A stretch of 33,143 nucleotides of DNA from Actinomycetota bacterium. Its GTDB lineage: Bacteria > Actinomycetota > Humimicrobiia > Humimicrobiales > Humimicrobiaceae. The notes beneath the pieces were generated by a model that made no database searches, was not told the DNA's origin, and worked only from the letters and a program-made list of their open reading frames with translations. This document shows, in pieces, positions 25,734 through 33,143 of this stretch; position 1 is the stretch's first letter; every line of letters starts with the position of its first letter. The position numbers and the translations under genes are program-made. The stretch spans positions 1 through 33,143 of the forward strand of contig JAPLCN010000152.1 of NCBI GenBank assembly GCA_026392215.1, written 5' to 3'.

Positions 25734-28508
25734 CTATTTCTTTAATTTTTTGACAGCTGCAAGTTCTTTTTCCAGAGCCATGCTTGCACTGCTGTATTTT
25801 GCAACCTTGCCTTTTTCCTTTTCAATAATTTCTTTTGGAGCTTTGGAAATAAATTGTGGATTTGATATTTTTACACTGGATTTGTCAAGTTCCAGACTTG
25901 TTTTTTTAATTTCTTCTTCAATTCTTTTAATTTCAAGCTCAATGTTTATTGACTTGGCTATGTCAATATAGATTTCAAAATCCTTTACAGCTGTTTTTAT
26001 ACAAGAATCTGCAGCAGACGGAAAAATGTAATTTATTTCATCAGATTTGCATAATAATTTTATATAATCCTCATTTTCCTTAAGAAGTTCTTTTTGCGCA
26101 GAATTTTCTGTTTTTGCATTAAGATAAATTTTTATTTTGCTGGCCGGATTAACTTTGTGCTCTGACCTTATTTTTCTTATCTCACTTATTATTTCAAAAA
26201 GAAGCTCGACTTCATTTGATTCTTTCTTTGACAGATATTTTTTTTGAGGCCTGGGGAAATCCGCTGTCATTATGCTTTCACCCTCATGCGGAAGGCTCTG
26301 CCATACGGCTTCAGTTATAAATGGCATTATAGGATGAAGCAGCCTCAAGTAATTTTCAAGCACGTAGTGCAGGATAAATGCCGCCGTTTTCTTATCCTGC
26401 GTGTTCTGGCCATAAATCCTGGTTTTTGAAGTCTCAATATACCAGTCACAAAACTCACTCCAGAAAAAGTTATAAGCCAGCCTTGCCGCAAAAGCAAAAT
26501 TAAATTTCTCAATATATTTTTCAAAACCCTTAATGGTAGTGTTTAATTTTTCAAGAATCCATTTATCCCAGATACTGAGCTTCAAATCACCCAGTTTTAT
26601 ATTTTTAATTTCATCTTCAAGCCCTGACAAGCTTGAAATTACAAATTTGGATGCATTCCATATCTTATTTGCAAAATTTCTTGAGCCTTCTATCTTTTCT
26701 TCTCCTAAAACAAGATTTCTGCCCGGAGTAGTAAGCGAAGCTAATGTAAACCTTAGAACGTCACACCCATATTTATCAATAAGCTCAACGGGATCAACAA
26801 CATTTCCCTTTGATTTGCTCATTTTCAGGCCTTTTGAATCATTGACAAGAGGGTTTATGAATACTTCTTTAAAAGGAACGCTCTTCATAAAATAAAGGCT
26901 TATCATAATCATCCTTGCCACCCAGAAGAAAATAATATCGTGAGCGGTAATAAGAAGGCTTGTGGGAAAGAAATAATGAAGTTCAGCAGTATCCTCCGGC
27001 CAGCCTAGTGATGCAAAAGGCCACATGTCTGAACTGAACCATGTATCCAGGACATCACTGTCCTGGATTAAATTTGAAGAATCACATTTGGAGCATTTTA
27101 AAGGTGCTTCTTCAGAAACGATCAGCTCATTGCAATCCTTACAATACCACACAGGAATCCTGTGCCCCCACCAGAGCTGCCTTGAAATGCACCAGTCCTT
27201 GATATTTTCCATCCAGTTAAAATAAAGTTTTTCCCATTTTTTAGGGATAAATTTTATTTTTCCGGTTTTGACAGCTTCAATAGCCCCAGTCGCCAGCTTC
27301 TTCATTGAAACAAACCATTGCATTGAAACTCTTGGCTCAATTATAGTTAAACACCTTGAACAAAAACCTGCAGAAGAAACATGGTCTTTCCTGCCAAGCA
27401 GATATCCTTTTTCCTTAAGCTCAATTAATATCTTTTCTCTGGCTTCAAACCTGTCAAGGCCTGCAAATCTGCCGGCATTCTCATTAAGGGTTGCATCGTT
27501 ATTCATTATGTTGATTTGGGCAAGATTGTGCCTTCTGCCTATTTCAAAATCATTAGGATCATGCGAAGGAGTAACTTTTACTGCACCGGTTCCAAATTTC
27601 ATATCAACATAATCATCTTCAACAACAGGTATTTTTCTTTCGGCAATCGGAAGAAAAACAAGCTTTCCTGCTAATTTTCTGTATCTTTTATCTAACGGAT
27701 TTACTGCAACAGCAGTATCTCCAAGCATTGTTTCAGGCCTTGTGGTTGAAACTACAATAAAATCTGTTTCGCTGGGCAAGCCTGTTTTTTCATCAATAAG
27801 AGGATACTTTAAATCCCACATGTGGCCATGCTTATCCTGATGCTCAACTTCAATATCAGAAACTGCTGTCTGGCACCTTGGGCACCAGTTAACCATATAG
27901 TTGCCTCTATAGATTAATCCGTCATTATATAGTGTTACAAATTCCTTATTTACCGCTTTTACATATCTGTCATCAAAAGTAAATCTTTCTCTGTCCCAGT
28001 CACAGCTGCAGCCAAGAATTTTAAGCTGTGATATTATTCTGCTTCCATATTTTTCCTTCCAATCCCAGACTGTTGCGATAAATTTTTCCCTCCCAAGGCC
28101 ATGGCGGGACAACCCCTGTTTTGCAAGCTCCCTTTCAACTACATTCTGGGTTGCTATGCCGGCATGGTCAGTTCCTGGAATCCAGGTGCAATTATAACCT
28201 TTCATCCTCTTATATCGGACCATAGCATCCTGAAGGGTATTGTTAAGCGCATGCCCCATATGGAGAAATCCGGTAATATTTGGCGGAGGGATTACAATGG
28301 AAAATGGCGGTTTTGAAAGCCCGACAGTTCCGTGAAAATATTTTTTATCCATCCAGAAATCGTAAATACCTTTTTCAAATTCCTGCGGATTATATTTGCC
28401 TGTAAGAAGCAAGGGGACAGTTCTCTTGCTTCCTTGCTTCCCATTATAATAATTGGTAATTAATTTAGTTTTTTGTAAATTTTTCTGTTTTATAAGCTCA
28501 AATTTCAT
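25734..28508 (-). CDS. valS: Valyl-tRNA synthetase, 5' end altered by a REP-like repeat
   Basis: Class Ia synthetase charging tRNA-Val. Motifs: HMGH in ITGFLHMGHALNNT, the editing-domain TTRPETMLGDTAVAV, CISRQLWWGHRIPVWYC, KMSKSKGNVVDPVELI, and the C-terminal coiled coil (about 855-924). The conserved body begins at about residue 37 (LTGKYNPQEFEKGIYDFW). The preceding 36 residues are not typical of the family: codons about 25-35 are a translation of a REP-like palindrome (28406-28432) that also occurs upstream. The only ATG before the body is at 28508 and lacks a ribosome site; a TTG at about 28420 would start the protein just before the body. The true start is unsettled. The enzyme itself looks intact. 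Confidence 0.95.
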   Translation of the reverse strand: MKFELIKQKNLQKTKLITNYYNGKQGSKRTVPLLLTGKYNPQEFEKGIYDFWMDKKYFHGTVGLSKPPFSIVIPPPNITGFLHMGHALNNTLQDAMVRYKRMKGYNCTWIPGTDHAGIATQNVVERELAKQGLSRHGLGREKFIATVWDWKEKYGSRIISQLKILGCSCDWDRERFTFDDRYVKAVNKEFVTLYNDGLIYRGNYMVNWCPRCQTAVSDIEVEHQDKHGHMWDLKYPLIDEKTGLPSETDFIVVSTTRPETMLGDTAVAVNPLDKRYRKLAGKLVFLPIAERKIPVVEDDYVDMKFGTGAVKVTPSHDPNDFEIGRRHNLAQINIMNNDATLNENAGRFAGLDRFEAREKILIELKEKGYLLGRKDHVSSAGFCSRCLTIIEPRVSMQWFVSMKKLATGAIEAVKTGKIKFIPKKWEKLYFNWMENIKDWCISRQLWWGHRIPVWYCKDCNELIVSEEAPLKCSKCDSSNLIQDSDVLDTWFSSDMWPFASLGWPEDTAELHYFFPTSLLITAHDIIFFWVARMIMISLYFMKSVPFKEVFINPLVNDSKGLKMSKSKGNVVDPVELIDKYGCDVLRFTLASLTTPGRNLVLGEEKIEGSRNFANKIWNASKFVISSLSGLEDEIKNIKLGDLKLSIWDKWILEKLNTTIKGFEKYIEKFNFAFAARLAYNFFWSEFCDWYIETSKTRIYGQNTQDKKTAAFILHYVLENYLRLLHPIMPFITEAVWQSLPHEGESIMTADFPRPQKKYLSKKESNEVELLFEIISEIRKIRSEHKVNPASKIKIYLNAKTENSAQKELLKENEDYIKLLCKSDEINYIFPSAADSCIKTAVKDFEIYIDIAKSINIELEIKRIEEEIKKTSLELDKSSVKISNPQFISKAPKEIIEKEKGKVAKYSSASMALEKELAAVKKLKK
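28406..28432 (+). repeat. REP-like palindrome inside the 5' part of valS
   Basis: A 27-base unit with perfect 8-base arms, GAAGCAAG at 28406-28413 and CTTGCTTC at 28425-28432, and the central GGGACAGTTCT. An additional CTTGCTTC follows at 28433-28440. It differs from the copy at 28528-28554 by one base and lies within the translated frame of valS. Confidence 0.85.
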
Positions 28509-28512
28509 AATT

Positions 28513-28569
28513 TTTTAAACTTTAGTAGAAGCAAGGGGACGGTTCTCTTGCTTCCTTTTAAACTTTAGT
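28513..28569 (+). repeat. REP-like palindrome flanked by 14-base direct repeats
   Basis: The palindrome (28528-28554, arms GAAGCAAG and CTTGCTTC) lies 5-60 bases upstream of the valS ATG. TTTTAAACTTTAGT occurs immediately on both sides, at 28513-28526 and 28556-28569. The arrangement looks like a small insertion with a target-site duplication, or one period of a tandem duplication. Confidence 0.85.
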
Positions 28570-28675
28570 GAATTGTTCACCGGAAATGAATTAAAATTAA
28601 AAAATGCCTTATTTATTTTCAGGAATATAATGGATTATTAAAACTTAAAAATTGCCAGGCATCAATAATTTATTC

Positions 28676-29924
28676 TTAAGCCAACTTTTCTTCAGTATTG
28701 CTAAATTCCTTCGGTTGCCCTTCTGAAGTTAAATTTACTGCCTTGTCAAGCACAATATCTCTGGTTATAACAAACTTTCCTATATCCTGTCTTGAAGGAA
28801 TTTCATACATGATATCAAGCATTACTTCTTCCAGAATTGACCTTAAGCCTCTTGCTCCAGTACCCCTGTTTAATGCAAGGTTTGCAATAGTTTTGATTGA
28901 ATCTTCTGTGAAAGCCAAATCCACTTCATCATGGCAAAGTCAATATTTTTACAAGGTCATTTTCAGTAAGACTTTTTAATGCTGAAATAACTGGAAGCCT
29001 TCCTACAAATTCAGGAATAAAGCCAAACTTAAGAAGATCTTCCGGCATTACCTGAGGCAGAAGCAAGTCTGCTCTTTCATTCTTTTTTGGGATCTTGTCA
29101 GAAATAAAACCAACATTTCTTTTGTTGATTCTTCTTTCAATTATATCTTCGAGTCCTCCGAAAGCGCCGCCGCAGATAAAAAGGATGTTTGTCGTATCAA
29201 TCTGGATAAACTCTTGATGAGGATGTTTTCTTCCGCCTTGAGGAGGAACATTTGCCTCTGTCCCTTCCAGAATCTTAAGCAATGCCTGCTGAACCCCTTC
29301 TCCAGAAACATCCCTTGTTATTGACGGGTTTTCTGATTTTCTTGAAATCTTGTCAATTTCGTCTATGTAAACAATTCCGTTTTCGGCTCTTTTGATATCA
29401 AAATCTGCAGCCTGAATAAGTTTGAGAAGTATGTTCTCAACATCTTCACCAACATAACCGGCCTCAGTTAAAGTTGTTGCATCAGCAATGCAAAAAGGGA
29501 CATTTAAAATCCTTGCCAAAGTCTGGGCAAGCAAAGTTTTGCCACATCCCGTAGGCCCTACTAAAAGAACATTGCTTTTCTGGATCTCAACATCGTCCTT
29601 TGAAAGTTTGCTTTCGTACTTTATCCTCTTGTAATGATTGTAAACTGCAACAGAAAGAACTTTTTTTGCTTTTTCCTGTCCAATCACATATTCATTTAAT
29701 ATGGAATAAATTTCATCCGGTTTTGGCAAGTCATGAAAATCAGTATCCTTATCCTGCTTGATTTCCTCATCCATAATATCGTTGCATAAGTCTACGCATT
29801 CATCGCAAATGTAAATACCAGGACCTGCAATTAATTTTTTAACCTGTTTTTGCGGTTTGCCGCAAAATGAGCATTTTAAAACTTCGTTTTTTGTCTCTTG
29901 CTCGTCTGACAAATTTATCAACAC
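28676..29924 (-). pseudogene. clpX: ATP-dependent Clp protease ATPase subunit ClpX, interrupted by a deletion/frameshift
   Basis: ClpX unfolds substrates for ClpP. The 5' frame (29924-28929) encodes the zinc-binding domain (Cys18, Cys21, Cys40, Cys43), Walker A GPTGCGKT (123-130), the GYVGEDVEN pore loop, Walker [11 protein letters not shown] and the [13 protein letters not shown] segment, then ends ILTLP-stop. The 3' frame resumes (about 28936 downward) with [12 protein letters not shown] and carries RGTGARGLRSILEEVMLDIMYEIPSR to the normal end at 28676. The family has about 18 residues (EPKNALxKQYxxLF...) between these points; here only 13 bases remain, so about 41 bases are missing and the frame shifts. 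The start is uncertain (GTG 29924 or nearby TTG). Either a real loss of function or an assembly error; clpP next door is intact. Confidence 0.88.
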
Positions 29925-30072
29925 CTTTCAAAAACTATCTTAAGTTTAGTTAAATAATTTAATTTTTACTTAATTTTTTTTATATGATTATTAACCTTTA
30001 AAAAAGATAAAAATAAAATTTAAAATATTATATAAATATCCTTTCCTTATGTCTTAAAGATTTATTTCATCA

Positions 30073-30672
30073 TTATTTTTTATAAATTACCTCGTCAATA
30101 ATACCGTACTCTTTTGCTTCTTCTGAAGTCAGTATAAAATCTCTTTCAGTATCTTTTGATACTTTCTTTACTTCCTGGCCGGTATGATTTGCAATTATTC
30201 TATTCAGGGAATCTCTTACTCTGAGCATTTCCCGCGTATGAATTTCAATGTCAATCGCTGATCCTTCAAAGCCACCTGATGGCTGGTGAAGTAGTACCCT
30301 TGCATTCGGAAGCATAAACCTTTTCCCTTTTTCTCCTGCAAGCAAAAGAACAGCGGCGGCGCTGGCTGCCTGACCTATGCAAATAGTAGATACCTTTGAT
30401 TTTATAAACTGCATGGTATCATAAATTGCAAGAGCAGCAGTAATAACTCCTCCAGGGCTGTTAATATAAATCTGGATATCTTTTTCAGGGTCTTCTGCTT
30501 CCAGGTGGATAAGCTGCGCCATTATAACATTTGCAACATTATCGTCAATACCGGTCCCTAAAAATATTATCCTTTCCTTTAACAGCCTTGAATAAATATC
30601 AAAAGATCTCTCTCCCCTGTTGGTTTGCTCTATAACCATAGGGATTAAATATTCATTACTGATCGGTTTCAT
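30073..30672 (-). CDS. clpP: ATP-dependent Clp protease proteolytic subunit
   Basis: Serine protease that forms the degradation chamber for ClpX-type ATPases. The catalytic triad is visible: Ser104 in [11 protein letters not shown], His129 in VLLHQPSGG and Asp178 in [23 protein letters not shown] is the substrate-binding glycine region. The frame is open to an ATG at 30684, but the second ATG (30672) has GGTGAT four bases upstream and gives 199 residues, the normal size. It lies 83 bases after tig and precedes clpX, as in most Gram-positive genomes. Confidence 0.97.
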   Translation of the reverse strand: MKPISNEYLIPMVIEQTNRGERSFDIYSRLLKERIIFLGTGIDDNVANVIMAQLIHLEAEDPEKDIQIYINSPGGVITAALAIYDTMQFIKSKVSTICIGQAASAAAVLLLAGEKGKRFMLPNARVLLHQPSGGFEGSAIDIEIHTREMLRVRDSLNRIIANHTGQEVKKVSKDTERDFILTSEEAKEYGIIDEVIYKK

Positions 30673-30755
30673 TTTTATCACCATTTAAAATAATCTTAAA
30701 TTGCGCATTTAATATTAAAAGCCCAATATTTTTTAATAAAAATATTCCAGAATTA

Positions 30756-32210
30756 TTACTTGCTTTCTGAAATAAGTTCCTCAACAATTGATTCTTCTTT
30801 AGAAAATTCTTCTACTTCTTCAAAGCTGTCCTTTTTGCCTTTTTTAGCCTTTTTTTCCTTCTCTGAAAGTTTCTTTAAATCATCCAGACTTAACTCATTA
30901 ATTTTTGCACTATCAATTAAAAAATCCACAAGTTTTTTCCGCCTTACAGACGCCTGGACATTTTTCTCTCCAGCAGGAGTTTTTAGATACTCTTCAACTT
31001 TTTTCCTGTCTTCCTCTTTTTTGGTAGATTTTATCAGATTTTCTTTTTCTGATGAAAGTTCATCTGAAGAAGGCTCGAACTTATCTTTAAGCTCTTTCTC
31101 GAGCGTATTAAAGATCAGATATTCTTTCACATTAAAAAGTGCTTTATTTTTAAAATCTTCACTTATCTTATCTTCATTTATCTTGAAGTATTCCATATAT
31201 TGCTGTTTAGTAAGATTCTGATCCTCCAACCTGTGCTCAAAATCATGTGAAAGCTCTTTAACCTCGTCGTCTATCATTATTCGTGGAACATCAAGTTTTG
31301 AATTTTCAACTAGATAATTCACAATATCAGAGAAAATTTTATTTCGCCTTGCATTCTTCTTTTGCGCGCCAAGATTTTCCTTAATAAATTTCTTTAAATC
31401 ATCAGCAGTTTCAAAATCTCCCATGTTTTTTAGAAATTCATCGTCCACTGCAGGAAGGGATTTTCTTTTTGCTTCTTTTACAGTTAGTTTGAATTCAGCA
31501 TTTTTTCCTGCGATATTTTTATCTTCAACTTCTTTTGGCATCTTTGCGCTTACTGTTGTTTCTTCACCTTTTTTCATGCCTATCAGGGCTTTTTCAAATT
31601 CCTTTAAAAGAACTCCGGAGCCTACTTCAAGGACATAATCATTATAACTACCGCCCTCAAACTCTTTTCCGTCAACAGTACCTGTAAAATCTATTGTAAC
31701 ATTATCCATTTTTTTAATTGCGTCATCTTCACCAATCGGTTCAAGAGATGCAAATCTGTTTCTTAAGTTTTCAATCTGCTCATCTATTTCTTCACCCGTG
31801 ACTTCAATCGGATAGCCTTCTACTGAAATACCTTTATATTCCGGCAGAACTGCATCAGGTTCAATTTCAATTGTTATTGCAAAATTAACAGGCTTGTCCT
31901 GATTTAATTCTCCGTCAAGATCAACTTTAGGATAACCAACAGGTTTAAAGTCTGAACTTTCAATAATACCTGAATATAGTTCAGAAATAGCAATATTTGC
32001 AGCTTCTGATAAAACATATTTCTTTCCATAATTAATATCTATAATCTGATAAGGAACTTTTCCTTTTCGAAATCCCGGTATTTTTGCTTTTCCTGAAATA
32101 TCCTTATAAGCCGCATTAATAGACTTGTTAAAATATCCGTTTGATATTTCAACAATTAATTTTACTTTGTTCTCATCAATCTTTTCCTGGCTTTTAATAC
32201 TATAACTCAA
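30756..32210 (-). CDS. tig: Trigger factor, ribosome-associated chaperone
   Basis: Binds the ribosome next to uL23 and receives nascent chains. The N-terminal domain has the ribosome-docking signature GFRKGKVP (about residue 47-54). A FKBP-type peptidyl-prolyl isomerase domain follows (about 155-240, DNVTIDFTGTVDGKEFEGG), and then the helical C-terminal arms. The last 45 residues form a Lys/Glu-rich, probably disordered tail, making the 484-residue protein longer than the 430-residue norm. The start is TTG, supported by AAGGAGG nine bases upstream. A good promoter lies 135 bases before it. Confidence 0.96.
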   Translation of the reverse strand: MSYSIKSQEKIDENKVKLIVEISNGYFNKSINAAYKDISGKAKIPGFRKGKVPYQIIDINYGKKYVLSEAANIAISELYSGIIESSDFKPVGYPKVDLDGELNQDKPVNFAITIEIEPDAVLPEYKGISVEGYPIEVTGEEIDEQIENLRNRFASLEPIGEDDAIKKMDNVTIDFTGTVDGKEFEGGSYNDYVLEVGSGVLLKEFEKALIGMKKGEETTVSAKMPKEVEDKNIAGKNAEFKLTVKEAKRKSLPAVDDEFLKNMGDFETADDLKKFIKENLGAQKKNARRNKIFSDIVNYLVENSKLDVPRIMIDDEVKELSHDFEHRLEDQNLTKQQYMEYFKINEDKISEDFKNKALFNVKEYLIFNTLEKELKDKFEPSSDELSSEKENLIKSTKKEEDRKKVEEYLKTPAGEKNVQASVRRKKLVDFLIDSAKINELSLDDLKKLSEKEKKAKKGKKDSFEEVEEFSKEESIVEELISESK

Positions 32211-32344
32211 CTTAAAGACCCTCCTTAAATTATCTAAATTTTCTCCTTAAACCAAAAAAAATTTATTTTAATAATGGTAATTTCAAATTTTCATATACAT
32301 AAATTTACAGAGATTACAATACACAGCCTTAAAATAAACATCTA

Positions 32345-32373
32345 ATTATAAATAAATTTATTTAAAATTACAA
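32345..32373 (-). promoter_or_regulatory. Sigma-A-type promoter of the tig-clpP-clpX operon
   Basis: On the minus strand TTGTAA (32368-32373), a 17-base spacer and a perfect TATAAT (32345-32350) are found about 135 bases before the tig start. No gene lies in 32211-32732; beyond this promoter the stretch 32374-32614 shows nothing I recognise. Confidence 0.62.
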
Positions 32374-32614
32374 ACAAAGTGTTATTGAAAATAGGGAATT
32401 TTTAAAATAAGTGGCCGGTAAGTGCAGTTAAGATAATTTAAGTTATACAAACTGTAAAGAATTTAATCCTGTTTCCTTGTAAGCTTTAACTAAGAAATCT
32501 TAATTTCCTTAAAAATCCGCATACCATATGATCATCACACTAAAACCACTAAATATGTCAGCAGCTGCATGTTTCCTTGAAGGTGCCCTATCGCTTCTAT
32601 GCAGAGACTAAAAT

Positions 32615-32687
32615 GAGGCGGACTCCTTCGGCTGTCGCCTTCAGTTAGGTCCTTTCGACTCCCTGGGTCTAACCATGCCACCGGCAT
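32615..32687 (-). repeat. tRNA-flanking repeat, copy C
   Basis: About 73 bases on the 3' side of tRNA-Leu that align with copy A (33062-33143): shared blocks are GCGGACTC, GTCCTTTCGA, TCCCT and GCCAC-GGCAT. It ends in a perfect small palindrome, ATGCC-ACC-GGCAT, at 32675-32687. I do not recognise the family. Confidence 0.7.
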
Positions 32688-32732
32688 CTTTCGACTATTA
32701 AAAACAGTTATCGATTAGGATTTGAAGTTAAC

Positions 32733-32818
32733 TGGTGCGAGTAGAGGGAGTCGAACCCCCACAGGTGTTACCTACTAGCTCCTAAGGCTAGCGCGTCTGC
32801 CAATTCCGCCATACTCGC
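32733..32818 (-). tRNA. tRNA-Leu (anticodon UAG)
   Basis: An 86-base class II tRNA with acceptor arms GCGAGTA/TACTCGC, anticodon loop CTTAGGA in a CTAGC/GCTAG stem giving UAG, a long variable arm, the T loop GTTCGACTC and an encoded CCA end. It follows tRNA-Lys by nine bases and is likely co-transcribed with it. Confidence 0.97.
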
Positions 32819-32827
32819 ATAAAATAA

Positions 32828-32903
32828 TGGTGGGTCGTACAGGCTTCGGACCTGTGACCCCCTGATTAAGAGTCAGGTGCTCTGCCAACTGAGCTAACGA
32901 CCC
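32828..32903 (-). tRNA. tRNA-Lys (anticodon CUU)
   Basis: A 76-base tRNA with acceptor arms GGGTCGT/ACGACCC, D arm TAGCTCAGTTGGCAGAGCA, anticodon stem CCTGA/TCAGG around the loop CTCTTAA (anticodon CUU), T arm ACAGGTCCGAAGCCTGT and encoded CCA. Confidence 0.97.
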
Positions 32904-32944
32904 GATACTAGCAATCTTGTTTCAAATTTGCAAGAACTTTATAA

Positions 32945-32977
32945 GTCTAAACATGCCACCATCATATTTAAACTCTA
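32945..32977 (-). repeat. tRNA-flanking repeat, copy B (short)
   Basis: A 33-base piece upstream of tRNA-Lys sharing GTCTAA-CATGCCACC with copy C and an identical 15-base end, CATATTTAAACTCTA, with copy A at the window edge. The small palindrome is partly lost (ATGCC-ACC-ATCAT). Confidence 0.7.
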
Positions 32978-33021
32978 ATCAAAAGTTATTCTTTAAACTT
33001 TAAAGTGTTTGGCACGCCTGG

Positions 33022-33143
33022 AGGGATTCGTTCTTTCGTCTCACTATCGTTCGCTCCCGTAGACGCGGACTCATTACGCTTCGCTTCACTCCGTCCTTTC
33101 GAATCCCTTTGTTTAAATAAGCCACAGGCATATTTAAACTCTA
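33022..33143 (-). repeat. tRNA-flanking repeat, copy A, with large inverted repeat
   Basis: Region 33062-33143 aligns with copy C, and its last 15 bases repeat those of copy B. A 9-base perfect inverted repeat, AGGGATTCG (33022-33030) and CGAATCCCT (33100-33108), encloses 69 bases that themselves contain GC-rich complementary pieces, so a stable RNA or DNA fold is possible. No coding sequence is seen in 32904-33143. The copy may continue past the window. Confidence 0.65.

Noticed and set aside
28925-28940. Programmed frameshift in clpX
   Set aside because: A one-base slip cannot restore the roughly 14 missing codons of the family, and there is no slippery sequence or stimulatory hairpin.
32908-32938. 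TTGCAA-N17-TAGTAT as the promoter of tRNA-Lys
   Set aside because: The -10 hexamer ends one or two bases before the mature tRNA, so transcription would begin inside the tRNA.
33011-33031. tRNA-like 3' end (minus strand GAATCCCTCC ... GTGCCA)
   Set aside because: No matching 5' acceptor strand, D arm or anticodon arm could be found. It may be a remnant but does not fold as a tRNA by eye.

Overview
The window is a 33 kb AT-rich bacterial chromosome segment in which every recognisable gene lies on the minus strand. It is almost entirely core housekeeping. In transcription order (right to left) it reads: tRNA-Lys, tRNA-Leu, tig, clpP, clpX, valS, folC, a zinc-ribbon membrane protein, ndk, DUF4321, maf, mreB, mreC, mreD, mrdA, rodA, a radical SAM protein, its DUF2344 partner, an RNase E/G, rplU, rpmA, obg, proB, proA, nadD, yqeK, an LCP/LytR protein, rsfS, leuS and a SIMPL-domain lipoprotein cut by the left edge. 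The order tig-clpP-clpX-valS-folC-ndk ... rne/rng-rplU-rpmA-obg-proB-proA-nadD-lytR-rsfS is the one familiar from Actinobacteria and some Firmicutes. The tandem LytR_C domains and the rplU-rpmA junction without a Prp protease gene point the same way. My inference is a low-GC, deep-branching Actinobacteriota-like or other Gram-positive lineage, perhaps from a metagenome assembly; 16S or marker-gene phylogeny would decide.

Region by region: 32.7-33.1 kb holds two tRNAs surrounded by copies of a palindromic repeat family I do not recognise. 28.6-32.4 kb is the protein-quality block (trigger factor, ClpP, ClpX), with a good sigma-A-type promoter before tig and a clpX that is broken by a short deletion and frameshift. 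23.3-28.5 kb carries valS, folC, a small membrane protein and ndk. 12.5-23.1 kb is a tightly packed cell-shape and RNA-processing run (DUF4321-maf-mreBCD-mrdA-rodA-radical SAM-DUF2344-RNase E/G), probably one long operon ended by a hairpin terminator. 11.5-12.5 kb is the L21/L27 operon with a long structured leader; rplU begins with ATT. 7.3-11.3 kb is obg-proB-proA, and 0.7-7.3 kb is nadD-yqeK-lytR-rsfS-leuS.

The genes work in separate core pathways: tRNA charging, ribosome assembly and silencing, protein folding and degradation, peptidoglycan elongation, NAD, proline and folate metabolism. The accessory signals are small scars between them: an integrase C-terminal fragment (proA/nadD gap), an IS1595-type transposase C-terminal fragment (obg/rpmA gap), and four copies of a short REP-like palindrome (two in the obg/rpmA gap, one inside the 5' end of valS, one just upstream of valS flanked by 14-bp direct repeats). 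TTG start codons are unusually common. I found no CRISPR array, prophage or defence cluster; the most novel signals are the ATT start and leader of rplU, the tRNA-flanking repeat family, the REP-like insertions, the degenerate LCP domain and the clpX lesion.
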